Assembly (NCBI GenBank): GCA_017483305.1
Contig: JAFULC010000002.1
Span: forward strand, 1 to 42,493
Direction: 5' to 3'
Source: Clostridia bacterium
GTDB lineage: Bacteria > Bacillota > Clostridia > Oscillospirales > CAG-272
DNA length: 42,493 nt
Shown: positions 8,763 to 16,090 of the stretch, piece by piece
Position numbering within the stretch: position 1 is the stretch's first letter
Layout: every line of letters begins with the position of its first letter
The notes under the pieces: model-generated
Databases searched by the model: none
What the model was told of the DNA's origin: nothing
The model's input: the letters and a program-made list of their open reading frames with translations, nothing else
Position numbers and translations under genes: made by a program

Positions 8763-8792
8763 AAAAAAAGAGCCCGTCGCACTGACAGACTC
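8763..8792 (-). terminator. Intrinsic terminator of the ncRNA
   Basis: A 9-bp stem with a 5-nt loop (8770-8792, including two G-U pairs) is followed on the minus strand by seven T. Its 5' arm overlaps the 3' arm of the proposed closing stem, so the two folds are mutually exclusive. Confidence 0.75.
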
Positions 8793-8945
8793 CTTTTGTA
8801 TGTTCCCCGCCGAGCCGTGTACCCGAAGAAATGGAACCCTGTTTTCCAGGGCGGTGCTCTATGTGCAACTTTACTGCTCCCAGCGTCTCGTTGCCCGTCG
8901 GGACAAGTCAACCGCACGGACAGGAGGAGGTCTGCAAACCGTTAC
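8763..8945 (-). ncRNA. ssrS: Probable 6S RNA
   Basis: No convincing protein is encoded here, but the minus strand folds into a long rod. The closing stem is 8925-8934 with 8786-8794, the next stem 8915-8919 with 8815-8819, and the apical hairpin 8847-8851 with 8837-8841. The 3' half has the order GGGUACA, GGCUCGGCGG, then an AC-rich strand, recalling the conserved 3' side of the 6S central bubble (GGGUUACAGCC...GCGGCGGC in E. coli). It ends in a 9-bp hairpin (8770-8792) followed by seven U. The terminator fixes the strand as minus. 6S RNA binds sigma-A RNA polymerase in stationary phase. The call rests on resemblance from memory. Ends are approximate and I could not find a clear promoter. Confidence 0.58.
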
Positions 8946-9012
8946 CCAATTTATTTCGAGCTCCATTAATCATTTGTAGGTCTCAATCAAGCGAATATCA
9001 CGAACTAAGCAG

Positions 9013-9091
9013 GATTTTAAACTTAAAATCAGTCGCCCGTGGGATAGAAACAAGCTTTTCACCCACGGGCATCTTTGATTCGGAACGAATC
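9013..9091. other. Cluster of three hairpins upstream of the 6S RNA
   Basis: Three inverted repeats lie close together: an 8-bp AT-rich palindrome (9013-9030), a 9-bp GC-rich stem GCCCGTGGG/CCCACGGGC (9035-9043 with 9062-9070, 18-nt loop), and GATTCG/CGAATC (9077-9091). None has a clean U tract on either strand, so none is a textbook terminator. They could be 3' UTR structure of the DUF1292 transcript or upstream control of the 6S gene. Confidence 0.6.
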
Positions 9092-9125
9092 GTTTAAATT
9101 TGCGTTTGCTTCGAATAAAAACTTA

Positions 9126-9360
9126 TTTTCTCATTGGCCTATACCTAAAATATGATATGTTCAAAAACCCTTAGTTATGTTTAAATATCAAATTTCCATT
9201 GGCTTTTACCGTTAAAATTTACGTGTTTATTCTTCTTTTAAATATCTTCCGTCCACTCACGTCACACACAAAATTTAAATTTCCATTGGCGTATACCTTT
9301 TTGAATTTGTTGATAAACCTTACCTGAAATTAAATCTTATATTTCCATTGGCGTAGTAAC
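9126..9360. repeat. Four copies of a 20-bp direct repeat
   Basis: Copies of the pattern AATTTCCATTGGCGTATACC occur at 9126-9145, 9191-9210, 9278-9297 and 9340-9360, in the same orientation, with the core CATTGGC invariant. Core-to-core spacings are 65, 87 and 63 bp and the spacers are AT-rich and unlike each other. They fill the gap between DUF1292 and the 6S RNA. Function is unknown. Confidence 0.75.
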
Positions 9361-9400
9361 TCAATAAATATTCAAATTTCAAACAACCTTCAAGCAAAGA

Positions 9401-9712
9401 TCAAGCGTCGTAATCCTCACTGTCAAACAAGTCATCAAAGAAATTGGCGACCTTATCAAATTCATCTTCATCGTCAACGGTGACGTAAACCTCTTCGCCT
9501 TCTTCGTCCTTTTCCAGCTTGAGCAGCACGTATTCGATTATGCCCTCGTTATTTGCCTCTGCTCCCGCGGGAGTCATAGCAAAATAGATGACACCGTCGA
9601 TCTCCGCGTCTCCTATGACCTCGAAATCGATCTCCTTTCCGTCTTCGTCGGTCAGGGTTATTATATCGATTTCCTCATCATTCTGTGTCTCATTCATCTT
9701 TTCATTAGCCAT
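9401..9712 (-). CDS. DUF1292 family acidic protein
   Basis: This 103-residue, very acidic protein matches the DUF1292 (YrzB) family: ITLTDEDGKEIDFEVI, then YFAMTP and EYVLLKLEKDEEGEE, ending in an Asp/Glu-rich tail. These small Firmicute proteins are conserved, usually beside ruvX and the mre genes, and have no established function. Here the gene is alone, transcribed from its own promoter (9814-9842) with a leader of about 95 nt. AGAGG precedes the ATG. Confidence 0.87.
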   Translation of the reverse strand: MANEKMNETQNDEEIDIITLTDEDGKEIDFEVIGDAEIDGVIYFAMTPAGAEANNEGIIEYVLLKLEKDEEGEEVYVTVDDEDEFDKVANFFDDLFDSEDYDA

Positions 9713-9813
9713 GGGACCGTACCTCTCTTTCCCTTCAATTCCAAGCTATATATAAATGCTTGCCGCACGAACGCCGTGCAGCTCGCGCCGTCAGCTCTTT
9801 CCTTTGCACTTAT

Positions 9814-9842
9814 ATTGTAGCATAAAAATTTTATCTTGTCAA
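9814..9842 (-). promoter_or_regulatory. Sigma-A promoter of DUF1292 gene
   Basis: TTGACA (9837-9842), a 17-bp spacer and TACAAT (9814-9819) on the minus strand. Confidence 0.8.
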
Positions 9843-9914
9843 TAGTTTTTTGTGCATTTCTTACACTTTTTTTAAAATTAGTTCTGCTTTTTTATCTAAA
9901 AGCACAATGCGACG

Positions 9915-11090
9915 TTATTCTCCAAAATCCAGCACGTCCGAAAGAACACTGTTGCTGACAAACGTACCCTTCTCGGTAAATCTGCATTTTTGGTCGCTTA
10001 TTTCGACAAATTCGGGCGAATACTGCCTGATTTTACCGAAAGCCTCTAAAAGCTCCTCGCCGAATCTTTCCTTGAAGCTCGAAACATCAATTCCCTGCGA
10101 GAGCCTCATTCCAAGCATCACATATTCGTTCATAGCCTCACGCTTATCAATGGGCTCTACGTCTATTATCGTACCTTTTCCCTCGATATATGCATCTATA
10201 TCGCGCGAATGTGCGAAACGGACGCCATCAAAATAAGAGTGTGCGGCAGAGCCGAAGCCGAGATAATTTTCTCCTGTCCAATATTTGAGATTATGTCGCG
10301 ATTCTTTGCCCTCTTTCGAAAAATTGCTGATCTCGTATTTGTGATAGCCGTATTTCGTCAAGATCTCGCACATATCGTCGTACATATCGCCGACAGTGTC
10401 CTCGTCGGGCAGGTCGAGACTGTCGCGGCGGCGGTGGAAGTTAGTTCCCTCCTCTACCGTAAGACAGTAGGACGAAATATGCTCAGGAGCAAGTGATGCG
10501 AGCGTTTCGACCGACTCGCAAAAGCTTTCCCTCGTCTGATGCGGAATTCCGTACATCAGATCGGCAGAGATGTTATCAAAACCCGCATCCCTCGCCTCGC
10601 ACACAGTGACCTTGAAGTCGTGAAAGCCGTGTATTCTTCCGAGAGCCTTGAGCTCACGCGTGTGAATGCTCTGCATGCCTATGCTCAGTCGATTCACACC
10701 CGTTTTTCTCAGCCTTGACAGCGACTTAAGATCTGCCGACCGAGGATTGCACTCGGCGGTGATCTCGGCGCTCTGTGATATGCCGAAATTCAACTCCACC
10801 GCCTCAAGAATACGCGCAAACTGCTCCGCGCTCATAAGCGTAGGCGTTCCACCGCCAAAATATACGGTATCTGCCTGCGGCAGCTCGCCCGTTTGCTTTA
10901 TCCTGTCGGCAAATTCTCTTACCTCGTCGCAGATCCGCGAAACGTACGCGTCTTTTTTCGACCCGTCCGCGCCCGTGACCGAGCAAAAATCGCAATAGTG
11001 ACACTTCGATAGACAAAACGGCACGTGGACGTATATTCCCACGTTTTTCGGTCGCCCCTCTTTGCCGACAAAGCCTCGAATCTCATTCAT
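9915..11090 (-). CDS. hemW: Radical SAM heme chaperone HemW
   Basis: This 391-residue protein belongs to the HemN-like radical SAM family. After VGIYVHVPFC it has the cluster motif CxxxCxxC (CLSKCHYC) followed by DFC, then the SAM-contacting FGGGTPTLM, and a C-terminal HemN_C-like domain (GIDVSSF.ERFGEEL). HemW members bind heme and insert it into apo-proteins. They are often misnamed coproporphyrinogen oxidase. A longer reading frame runs back to 11240, but only inside lepA and in an Arg-rich, non-conserved stretch. The ATG at 11090, 1 nt after the lepA stop, is therefore taken as the start. The lepA-hemW order is the usual Firmicute arrangement, though hrcA-grpE-dnaK does not follow here. 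Confidence 0.92.
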   Translation of the reverse strand: MNEIRGFVGKEGRPKNVGIYVHVPFCLSKCHYCDFCSVTGADGSKKDAYVSRICDEVREFADRIKQTGELPQADTVYFGGGTPTLMSAEQFARILEAVELNFGISQSAEITAECNPRSADLKSLSRLRKTGVNRLSIGMQSIHTRELKALGRIHGFHDFKVTVCEARDAGFDNISADLMYGIPHQTRESFCESVETLASLAPEHISSYCLTVEEGTNFHRRRDSLDLPDEDTVGDMYDDMCEILTKYGYHKYEISNFSKEGKESRHNLKYWTGENYLGFGSAAHSYFDGVRFAHSRDIDAYIEGKGTIIDVEPIDKREAMNEYVMLGMRLSQGIDVSSFKERFGEELLEAFGKIRQYSPEFVEISDQKCRFTEKGTFVSNSVLSDVLDFGE

Positions 11091-11091
11091 A

Positions 11092-12912
11092 TCAATCGTC
11101 ATCTCCGAGCTTAAGCACCGCCATAAACGCCTCGGGCGATACCTGTACCGAGCCGAGCTGACGCATCTTCTTCTTACCCTCCTTCTGCTTTTCAAGCAGC
11201 TTCTTCTTTCGGGTAATATCTCCTCCGTAGCACTTCGCAAGCACGTCTTTTCTCATAGCCTTGACGGTCTCTCGCGCGATGACCTTTGCGCCGATAGCCG
11301 CCTGGATCGGTATCTCGAAAAGCTGTCTCGGAATATTTTCCTTGAGCTTTTCCGCGGTCCTTCTCGCTCTCGAATACGCCTTTTCCTCGTGAACTATAAA
11401 GGAAAGCGCGTCGACCTGCTCTCCGTTGAGCAAAAAGTCGAGCTTGACAAGCTTCGAGGGCTCATAGCCCTTGAGCTCGTAGTCGAGAGACGCGTAGCCG
11501 CGAGAGCGGCTCTTGAGCGCGTCGAAAAAGTCGTATATGATCTCGTTGAGCGGCAGGTCGTAATGAAGCTCGACTCTCGTGCTGTCAAGATATTTCATAT
11601 CATTGAAAATGCCTCGTCTGTCCTGGCAAAGATCCATAAGTCCGCCAACGAATTCGGTGGGCGTGATGATGCTCGCCTTGACGAGCGGCTCCTTGGCAAC
11701 CTCTATCATATCCGCAGAGGGATAATTCGAGGGGTTGTCGATCATGACCGTCTCGCCCGTGCGGAGCTTGACCTCGTAAATAACACCGGGGGCGGTGGTA
11801 ATAAGATCGAGATTGAACTCTCTCTCAAGTCGCTCCTCGATGATCTCCATGTGAAGAAGACCCAAAAATCCGCAGCGGAAGCCGAAGCCGAGAGCCGCGG
11901 AGGTCTCGGGCTCAAAGGCGAGCGCCGCATCGTTGAGCTGAAGCTTATCGAGCGCATCGCGAAGGTCGCCGTACTTTGCGCCGTCGGCGGGATATATTCC
12001 TGCAAAGACCATAGGCTGTGCCGACTTAAAGCCGGGCAGAGCCTCCTTTGCGGGATTTGTCGCAAGCGTGACCGTATCACCGACTCTCGTATCGCCAATG
12101 CTCTTGATCGACGCGGTGATATAACCAACCTCGCCCGCGCAAAGCTCGTCGCATCGGCAAAGCCCGAACGCTTCCATCGTTCCGACCTCAACCACGTCAA
12201 ACTCCTTGCCCGTGCTCATAAGTCTTATTCTATCGCCCGCGCGAAGCTTGCCGTCGAAAACTCTGACGTTGACCACAACGCCGAGATAACTGTCGTAATA
12301 TGAATCGAAGATAAGGCACTTGAGCGGTGCGTCCTCGTCGCCCTTGGGCGCGGGAATATCGCGCACGACCGCCTCGAGCACCTGCTCGATATTAAGTCCG
12401 GTCTTTGCCGAGACTGCGGGACAGCCCTCGGCAACGATGCCGATCTGCTCCTCGATCTCGTTTCTTGCTCTGTCAATATCGGCACTCGGAAGATCTATCT
12501 TATTTATTACGGGAATTATCTCAAGGTCTGCATCTACGGCAAGATACGCGTTTGCAAGAGTCTGCGCCTCGATTCCCTGAGTCGCATCGACGACCAGAAG
12601 CGCGCCGTCGCAGGCGTTGAGCGATCTCGACACCTCGTAATTGAAGTCGACGTGACCGGGAGTATCTATAAGATTGAACACGTACTGCTCTCCGTCGGGC
12701 GCTATATAGTCCAGCTTGACCGCTCTTGCCTTGATGGTAATACCTCTCTCTTTTTCGAGGTCCATATTGTCAAGCACCTGCTCCTCCATCTCGCGCTTCG
12801 AGACCGCCTGAGTGGACTCGAGGATTCGGTCCGCAAGCGTGGATTTACCGTGGTCGATATGCGCGATTATAGAGAAGTTTCTTATCTTTTTCATTCTGTC
12901 TGACTGTGACAT
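11092..12912 (-). CDS. lepA: Elongation factor 4 (LepA)
   Basis: Ribosome-associated translational GTPase of 606 residues. The G-domain motifs are AHIDHGKST (about 17-25), [18 protein letters not shown] and SAKTG. The LepA-specific C-terminal domain ends in [27 protein letters not shown] sequence rich in Lys and Arg. It is thought to act on stalled or mis-translocated ribosomes and in initiation. It is translationally coupled to hemW. GGAG precedes the ATG at 12912, and a second ATG six codons in is a possible alternative start. Confidence 0.97.
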   Translation of the reverse strand: MSQSDRMKKIRNFSIIAHIDHGKSTLADRILESTQAVSKREMEEQVLDNMDLEKERGITIKARAVKLDYIAPDGEQYVFNLIDTPGHVDFNYEVSRSLNACDGALLVVDATQGIEAQTLANAYLAVDADLEIIPVINKIDLPSADIDRARNEIEEQIGIVAEGCPAVSAKTGLNIEQVLEAVVRDIPAPKGDEDAPLKCLIFDSYYDSYLGVVVNVRVFDGKLRAGDRIRLMSTGKEFDVVEVGTMEAFGLCRCDELCAGEVGYITASIKSIGDTRVGDTVTLATNPAKEALPGFKSAQPMVFAGIYPADGAKYGDLRDALDKLQLNDAALAFEPETSAALGFGFRCGFLGLLHMEIIEERLEREFNLDLITTAPGVIYEVKLRTGETVMIDNPSNYPSADMIEVAKEPLVKASIITPTEFVGGLMDLCQDRRGIFNDMKYLDSTRVELHYDLPLNEIIYDFFDALKSRSRGYASLDYELKGYEPSKLVKLDFLLNGEQVDALSFIVHEEKAYSRARRTAEKLKENIPRQLFEIPIQAAIGAKVIARETVKAMRKDVLAKCYGGDITRKKKLLEKQKEGKKKMRQLGSVQVSPEAFMAVLKLGDDD

Positions 12913-12958
12913 CCGTTTTTTATCTCCGTTCAGAAAGGATATTTCTCTTCAATATTAT

Positions 12959-12987
12959 ATTTTAACACATTTTAGCGTTTTCTGCAA
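12959..12987 (-). promoter_or_regulatory. Sigma-A promoter of lepA-hemW
   Basis: TTGCAG (12982-12987), a 17-bp spacer and TAAAAT (12959-12964) on the minus strand. Confidence 0.72.
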
Positions 12988-13152
12988 TAGGGTTTCCCGA
13001 TTTTTTTGCAATTCGGATCACGACATTTCTTTCGTCAGATCCGCCCCAAAAAATCGACAAAAAAACCGCACCTTCCTCCGCGATCTACATAATATGATAG
13101 TGAGAACGACCTTCTCAATTCAAACCACATATCATCTCAAGGAGGATATATT

Positions 13153-13248
13153 ATGAACAACAACTGTCTTTGCTCTCTTCTCAACAGCGAATGGATCTGG
13201 ATCATCATCGTTGCTCTCATCGTTATCAACTGCTGCGGCTGCAACTGA
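13153..13248 (+). CDS. 31-residue Cys-rich membrane peptide
   Basis: A perfect AAGGAGG sits 8 nt before an ATG that opens 31 codons: an N-terminal NNNCLC, a short polar stretch with SEWIW, a hydrophobic run IIIVALIVIN, and the end CCGCN. The very strong ribosome site and coherent layout (Cys cluster, one membrane helix, Cys cluster) argue for a real gene although it is too short for most gene finders. Small Cys-flanked single-helix peptides are common in spore-forming Clostridia, but I cannot assign a family or function. An upstream CATAATA resembles a forespore -10 element without a clear -35. It is followed by the hairpin at 13269-13299. Confidence 0.72.
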   Translation: MNNNCLCSLLNSEWIWIIIVALIVINCCGCN

Positions 13249-13268
13249 TACGGTAGTTAAATAACGCC

Positions 13269-13299
13269 GAGGGCGCTTTTCCTTGTGAAAAGCGCCCTC
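13269..13299. terminator. Strong hairpin between convergent genes
   Basis: A perfect 13-bp stem (GAGGGCGCTTTTC and complement) with a 5-nt loop separates the small peptide gene from the convergent zinc-ribbon gene. The U tract is poor on both strands, so termination may be imperfect. Confidence 0.65.
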
Positions 13300-13309
13300 T
13301 TACCGAATA

Positions 13310-13990
13310 TTATTCCAGCTTCAGATAATCACTGTTTAAAAATGCGTGTGCGGTGAGCATCGAATCGGTGGGTATCAGCTTTTTCGCACCGCATTTAGCG
13401 CAACGAATACTGACCCCCTCGTCCGACACCTCGACCTCGTATTCGGAGTCCTCTCTGTCAATCTCTCCGTCGGGCAGAGGCTCTCTCCCCTCGGGATAGC
13501 ACTTGCAGTATATTTTGCCCTCGGCATCAAGATCTCCGACGATATAGGTTATAACGTCAAGCACCTGAGGGTCGGGCAAGGTCTCCTCGTCGCCGTGCAG
13601 ACTCTTGAAATCGCTGATCCCGTTCTCCTCGAGAATGTCGAGCAGCTCAAGCTCGGTTCTTGCAAGCTCAGCCTTGACCTTGTTGGGATCTCCCACAAAA
13701 CCTATATTTATGTCGGAATAAGGACACGGCAAAACGAAAATATCCTTTGAGAAGAACATCTTACTGTTGACCGTAAAGTTATGCGGCTTGTTGCAGAAGA
13801 TGCAAGGAATAGACACCCTCACCTGACCGTCGTCGCGGCGGTGTACCATCTGCATCTCGCTTTTTCCGCAGGTGCACTTCAGCTTGACCATATCTCCCGA
13901 CAGTGAAAAAAGTCCGACAAGGCTTATAACTCCCGATCCGCACTCGGGGCAACGGTACGCTACCGTGGTTTGCTTCTGATCAATTACCAT
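13310..13990 (-). CDS. Zinc-ribbon (CpXC-like) protein
   Basis: This 226-residue cytoplasmic protein has Cys pairs that look like metal knuckles: CPECG near 14-17, CTCG near 39, CIFC near 63, CKC near 165, and CAKCG near 197. The first is the CPxC pattern of the CpXC domain. It has no membrane helix or enzyme motif. Function is unknown; structural zinc binding is inference. The start is supported by TTGGAG upstream. It has no obvious operon partner, since the next upstream gene on the strand is across the hairpin at 14061-14108. Confidence 0.7.
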   Translation of the reverse strand: MVIDQKQTTVAYRCPECGSGVISLVGLFSLSGDMVKLKCTCGKSEMQMVHRRDDGQVRVSIPCIFCNKPHNFTVNSKMFFSKDIFVLPCPYSDINIGFVGDPNKVKAELARTELELLDILEENGISDFKSLHGDEETLPDPQVLDVITYIVGDLDAEGKIYCKCYPEGREPLPDGEIDREDSEYEVEVSDEGVSIRCAKCGAKKLIPTDSMLTAHAFLNSDYLKLE

Positions 13991-14060
13991 TATAAATCTC
14001 CAAGCTTATCAATAAATTTGCTCTCGTAACTACTATAAATAATATGCAATACTTATATTT

Positions 14061-14108
14061 ATTGACATAGGGCTGTCACTTTAAGCGGCAGCCCTTGTAT
14101 CTGTCAAT
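14061..14108 (-). terminator. Two-tier hairpin after the PrsA-like gene
   Basis: An outer stem (ATTGACA/TGTCAAT) encloses an inner stem AGGGCTG/CAGCCCT. It lies immediately after the stop of the gene at 14111-15910. The downstream U tract is weak. Confidence 0.55.
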
Positions 14109-14110
14109 TA

Positions 14111-15910
14111 TTACTGAAAGAATCTGATGGTAGTGATATCGTTGAGCGCATCCTCGTTGAATACGAGAGGATTCTCCTTGCACTCGTCCTCATACCACGC
14201 GTCGAACTGCTCGCTGATAACTCCGCTGTACGCTGCCGAATACCAGGTCTCAACGTTGTGTGACTGGAAGAAGAGCACGCCATAATGTGTGGTCTTGTCG
14301 TCAACCTTGATCTCGATAATATCGGAAAGATCTCCGTCCTTACGTGCATCGTCCTCTATCCACTCGTTCAGAACCTTGTACTTGGTATTGAACGCGTTAG
14401 CAACCTGCTTCTCTCCGCCGTTGAACTCGAATATATCGGTATCTGCGGGCTTGTAGTCCTCAGTGTAAATACTGTCCTTAAGCTCCTGAGCAACCTCAAC
14501 GAATTTATCGTTGTTCTTCTCGCCTGCCTTGAAGCTGTCAAGGAAGCTCTGGAGAGTTTCCTTCTTGTTGCATACGATGTATGCGAAGTCGTGAGTCAGC
14601 TCCTTATCGAGTCCACTGGGAGAAAGAACGTAGTAAACGGTAACCTTGGTGATCTCGTAGGTGCCCTTGCTTGCAGAGCTGCTGCTTGCAGTGGTCTCCT
14701 CCTCGCCGGAGGTCTCCTCGTCTGCGCTTGTCTCACCGTCAACGGTGGTCTCACCTGCGGTGGTCTCGGTTGCCTCGGTGGTAAGCTCCTCCTTAGCGGT
14801 GGTGGAGGTCTCCTTTGCGGTCTCGGTCTCTACGAAATAATCAGCATCGCCCTCTTCAGCTGCGCTGTTCTCCTCGTTGCCAAACAACCAGTCGCCAAGC
14901 TCACTTCCGGTCTCGTATTCGATTGTAGTCTTGTTTTCTTCAATCTTTTCTTCAAGAGTAGGCTCAGAGGTCTCCTCTGCGGTGGTCTCGCCCTCCTTGG
15001 TGGTCTCCTCGGTGGTCTCATCCTCACCTGCAGCTTCCTTCAGAGCAATCTCATACTTATCGATGAGCTCGAAGAACTCTTCAATGCTGGAAGCCGCTGC
15101 CATTATAGCTGCCGCATCCTTTGCATCCTTGATTGCAGCATCATACTTTGCCTGAGTAGGATACTTGTTCTCTGCTACGGAAATAGTGTAAGAAAGAACG
15201 TCTGCGGTGTAGAAGTCCTCCTTGTGATCCTCGGGGAACTTGTAAACCTTATCGTCGTTTTCCTCGAGCTCAAGCTCGTACTTCTCCTGCATATACTCTG
15301 CAAAGTTGGTTGCGAGATAGATAAGCTCGTAGCACTTGCGGATGTCCTTTTTGGTAACACCCTTACCGTACCAATCGCTGTAGCTTGCGCCGTTTTCCTT
15401 GAGGCTTGCGGAAATATCCTTGATGGTAGCGTCGATCTCCGCGTAATCCTCCTTGGTAAGAGAAAGATCCTTGTCCTTAACTCTCTTAGCAGCCTCTGCA
15501 AGAGTTACGTAGTAGGTGACCTCGCTCTTTACGTTGCCAAGGAAGTAATCGTACCATGTGATTCCCTTGGTAGAGCCGACGTAAGAAGCGTCGTTGGCAC
15601 TCAGAGTCTGCGCGTGAAGGTCCTTCGTCAGATCAAGGCTGATCATGCCATAGTACATATAAATGTAGTACTGATTGTAAAAGTTAACGATAGAGTCATT
15701 CATAAAGAAGCTCATCATTGCGCCGTCTACGGTAATAGTTTCACCGGACACGTTCTTCGTCATACGAATGAACAGTCCGCCCTCGTTCATAGCCGTAACG
15801 GCAAATACTGCAACGATAAGGATCGCGAATACTAAGCAAGCTGTAGCAACGGCCTTATCCTTTCTGCTCTTCTGTCCGTACTGATTAGGACTTTTGTTTG
15901 TTTTTCCCAT
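14111..15910 (-). CDS. Membrane-anchored SurA/PrsA-like protein with ETT linker
   Basis: The protein has 599 residues. A single N-terminal helix (about 20-42) anchors it facing outward. Residues 55-260 are helical and resemble the chaperone arm of SurA/PrsA foldases. Residues about 290-430 are a Glu/Thr-rich disordered linker (EETTKEGETTAEETSE and similar). A C-terminal domain follows (HYGVLFFQSHNVETWYS near 555). I do not see a convincing parvulin active site, so isomerase activity is doubtful. The best reading is an extracytoplasmic folding or holdase protein. The name is inferred from layout and is uncertain. It lies downstream of RNase J on the same strand, separated by a hairpin and about 180 bp. 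Confidence 0.6.
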   Translation of the reverse strand: MGKTNKSPNQYGQKSRKDKAVATACLVFAILIVAVFAVTAMNEGGLFIRMTKNVSGETITVDGAMMSFFMNDSIVNFYNQYYIYMYYGMISLDLTKDLHAQTLSANDASYVGSTKGITWYDYFLGNVKSEVTYYVTLAEAAKRVKDKDLSLTKEDYAEIDATIKDISASLKENGASYSDWYGKGVTKKDIRKCYELIYLATNFAEYMQEKYELELEENDDKVYKFPEDHKEDFYTADVLSYTISVAENKYPTQAKYDAAIKDAKDAAAIMAAASSIEEFFELIDKYEIALKEAAGEDETTEETTKEGETTAEETSEPTLEEKIEENKTTIEYETGSELGDWLFGNEENSAAEEGDADYFVETETAKETSTTAKEELTTEATETTAGETTVDGETSADEETSGEEETTASSSSASKGTYEITKVTVYYVLSPSGLDKELTHDFAYIVCNKKETLQSFLDSFKAGEKNNDKFVEVAQELKDSIYTEDYKPADTDIFEFNGGEKQVANAFNTKYKVLNEWIEDDARKDGDLSDIIEIKVDDKTTHYGVLFFQSHNVETWYSAAYSGVISEQFDAWYEDECKENPLVFNEDALNDITTIRFFQ

Positions 15911-16023
15911 TATGGTTCCACCTTTTCATTGATTTATTTAAAAGAGTCTTGCCTTCGCATAGACATAAACATCCAATATTATAGTATAGTCAAGTGAAGG
16001 CGAATTGAACAGATTATGAACAA

Positions 16024-16059
16024 GGCGAAAATTTTTCGAGGTTTTCGCCCTGTTTTTTT
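16024..16059. terminator. Terminator-like hairpin between rnj and PrsA-like gene
   Basis: GGCGAAAA (16024-16031) pairs with TTTTCGCC (16042-16049). The T run of seven lies on the plus strand side (16053-16059), while both neighbouring genes read on minus, so as an rnj terminator it has a weak U tract. Confidence 0.55.
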
Positions 16060-16090
16060 CAAAAAATCATCCGTTTTTTATGTCAGACCG

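Noticed and set aside
9126..9360. CRISPR array
   Set aside because: Only four 20-bp copies with uneven spacers of about 43-67 bp, imperfect repeats and no cas genes nearby.
14285..15835. Large plus-strand open frame (516 residues) opposite the PrsA-like gene
   Set aside because: It is a shadow of codon bias in the real gene: no ribosome site, and an improbable composition rich in Leu, Val and Cys. The same holds for long antisense frames opposite lepA, galK, rnj and the uxa genes.
15950..15990. Promoter of the PrsA-like gene
   Set aside because: A TTGACT and a TATAAT are present but only 5 bp apart, and no pairing with proper spacing stands out.
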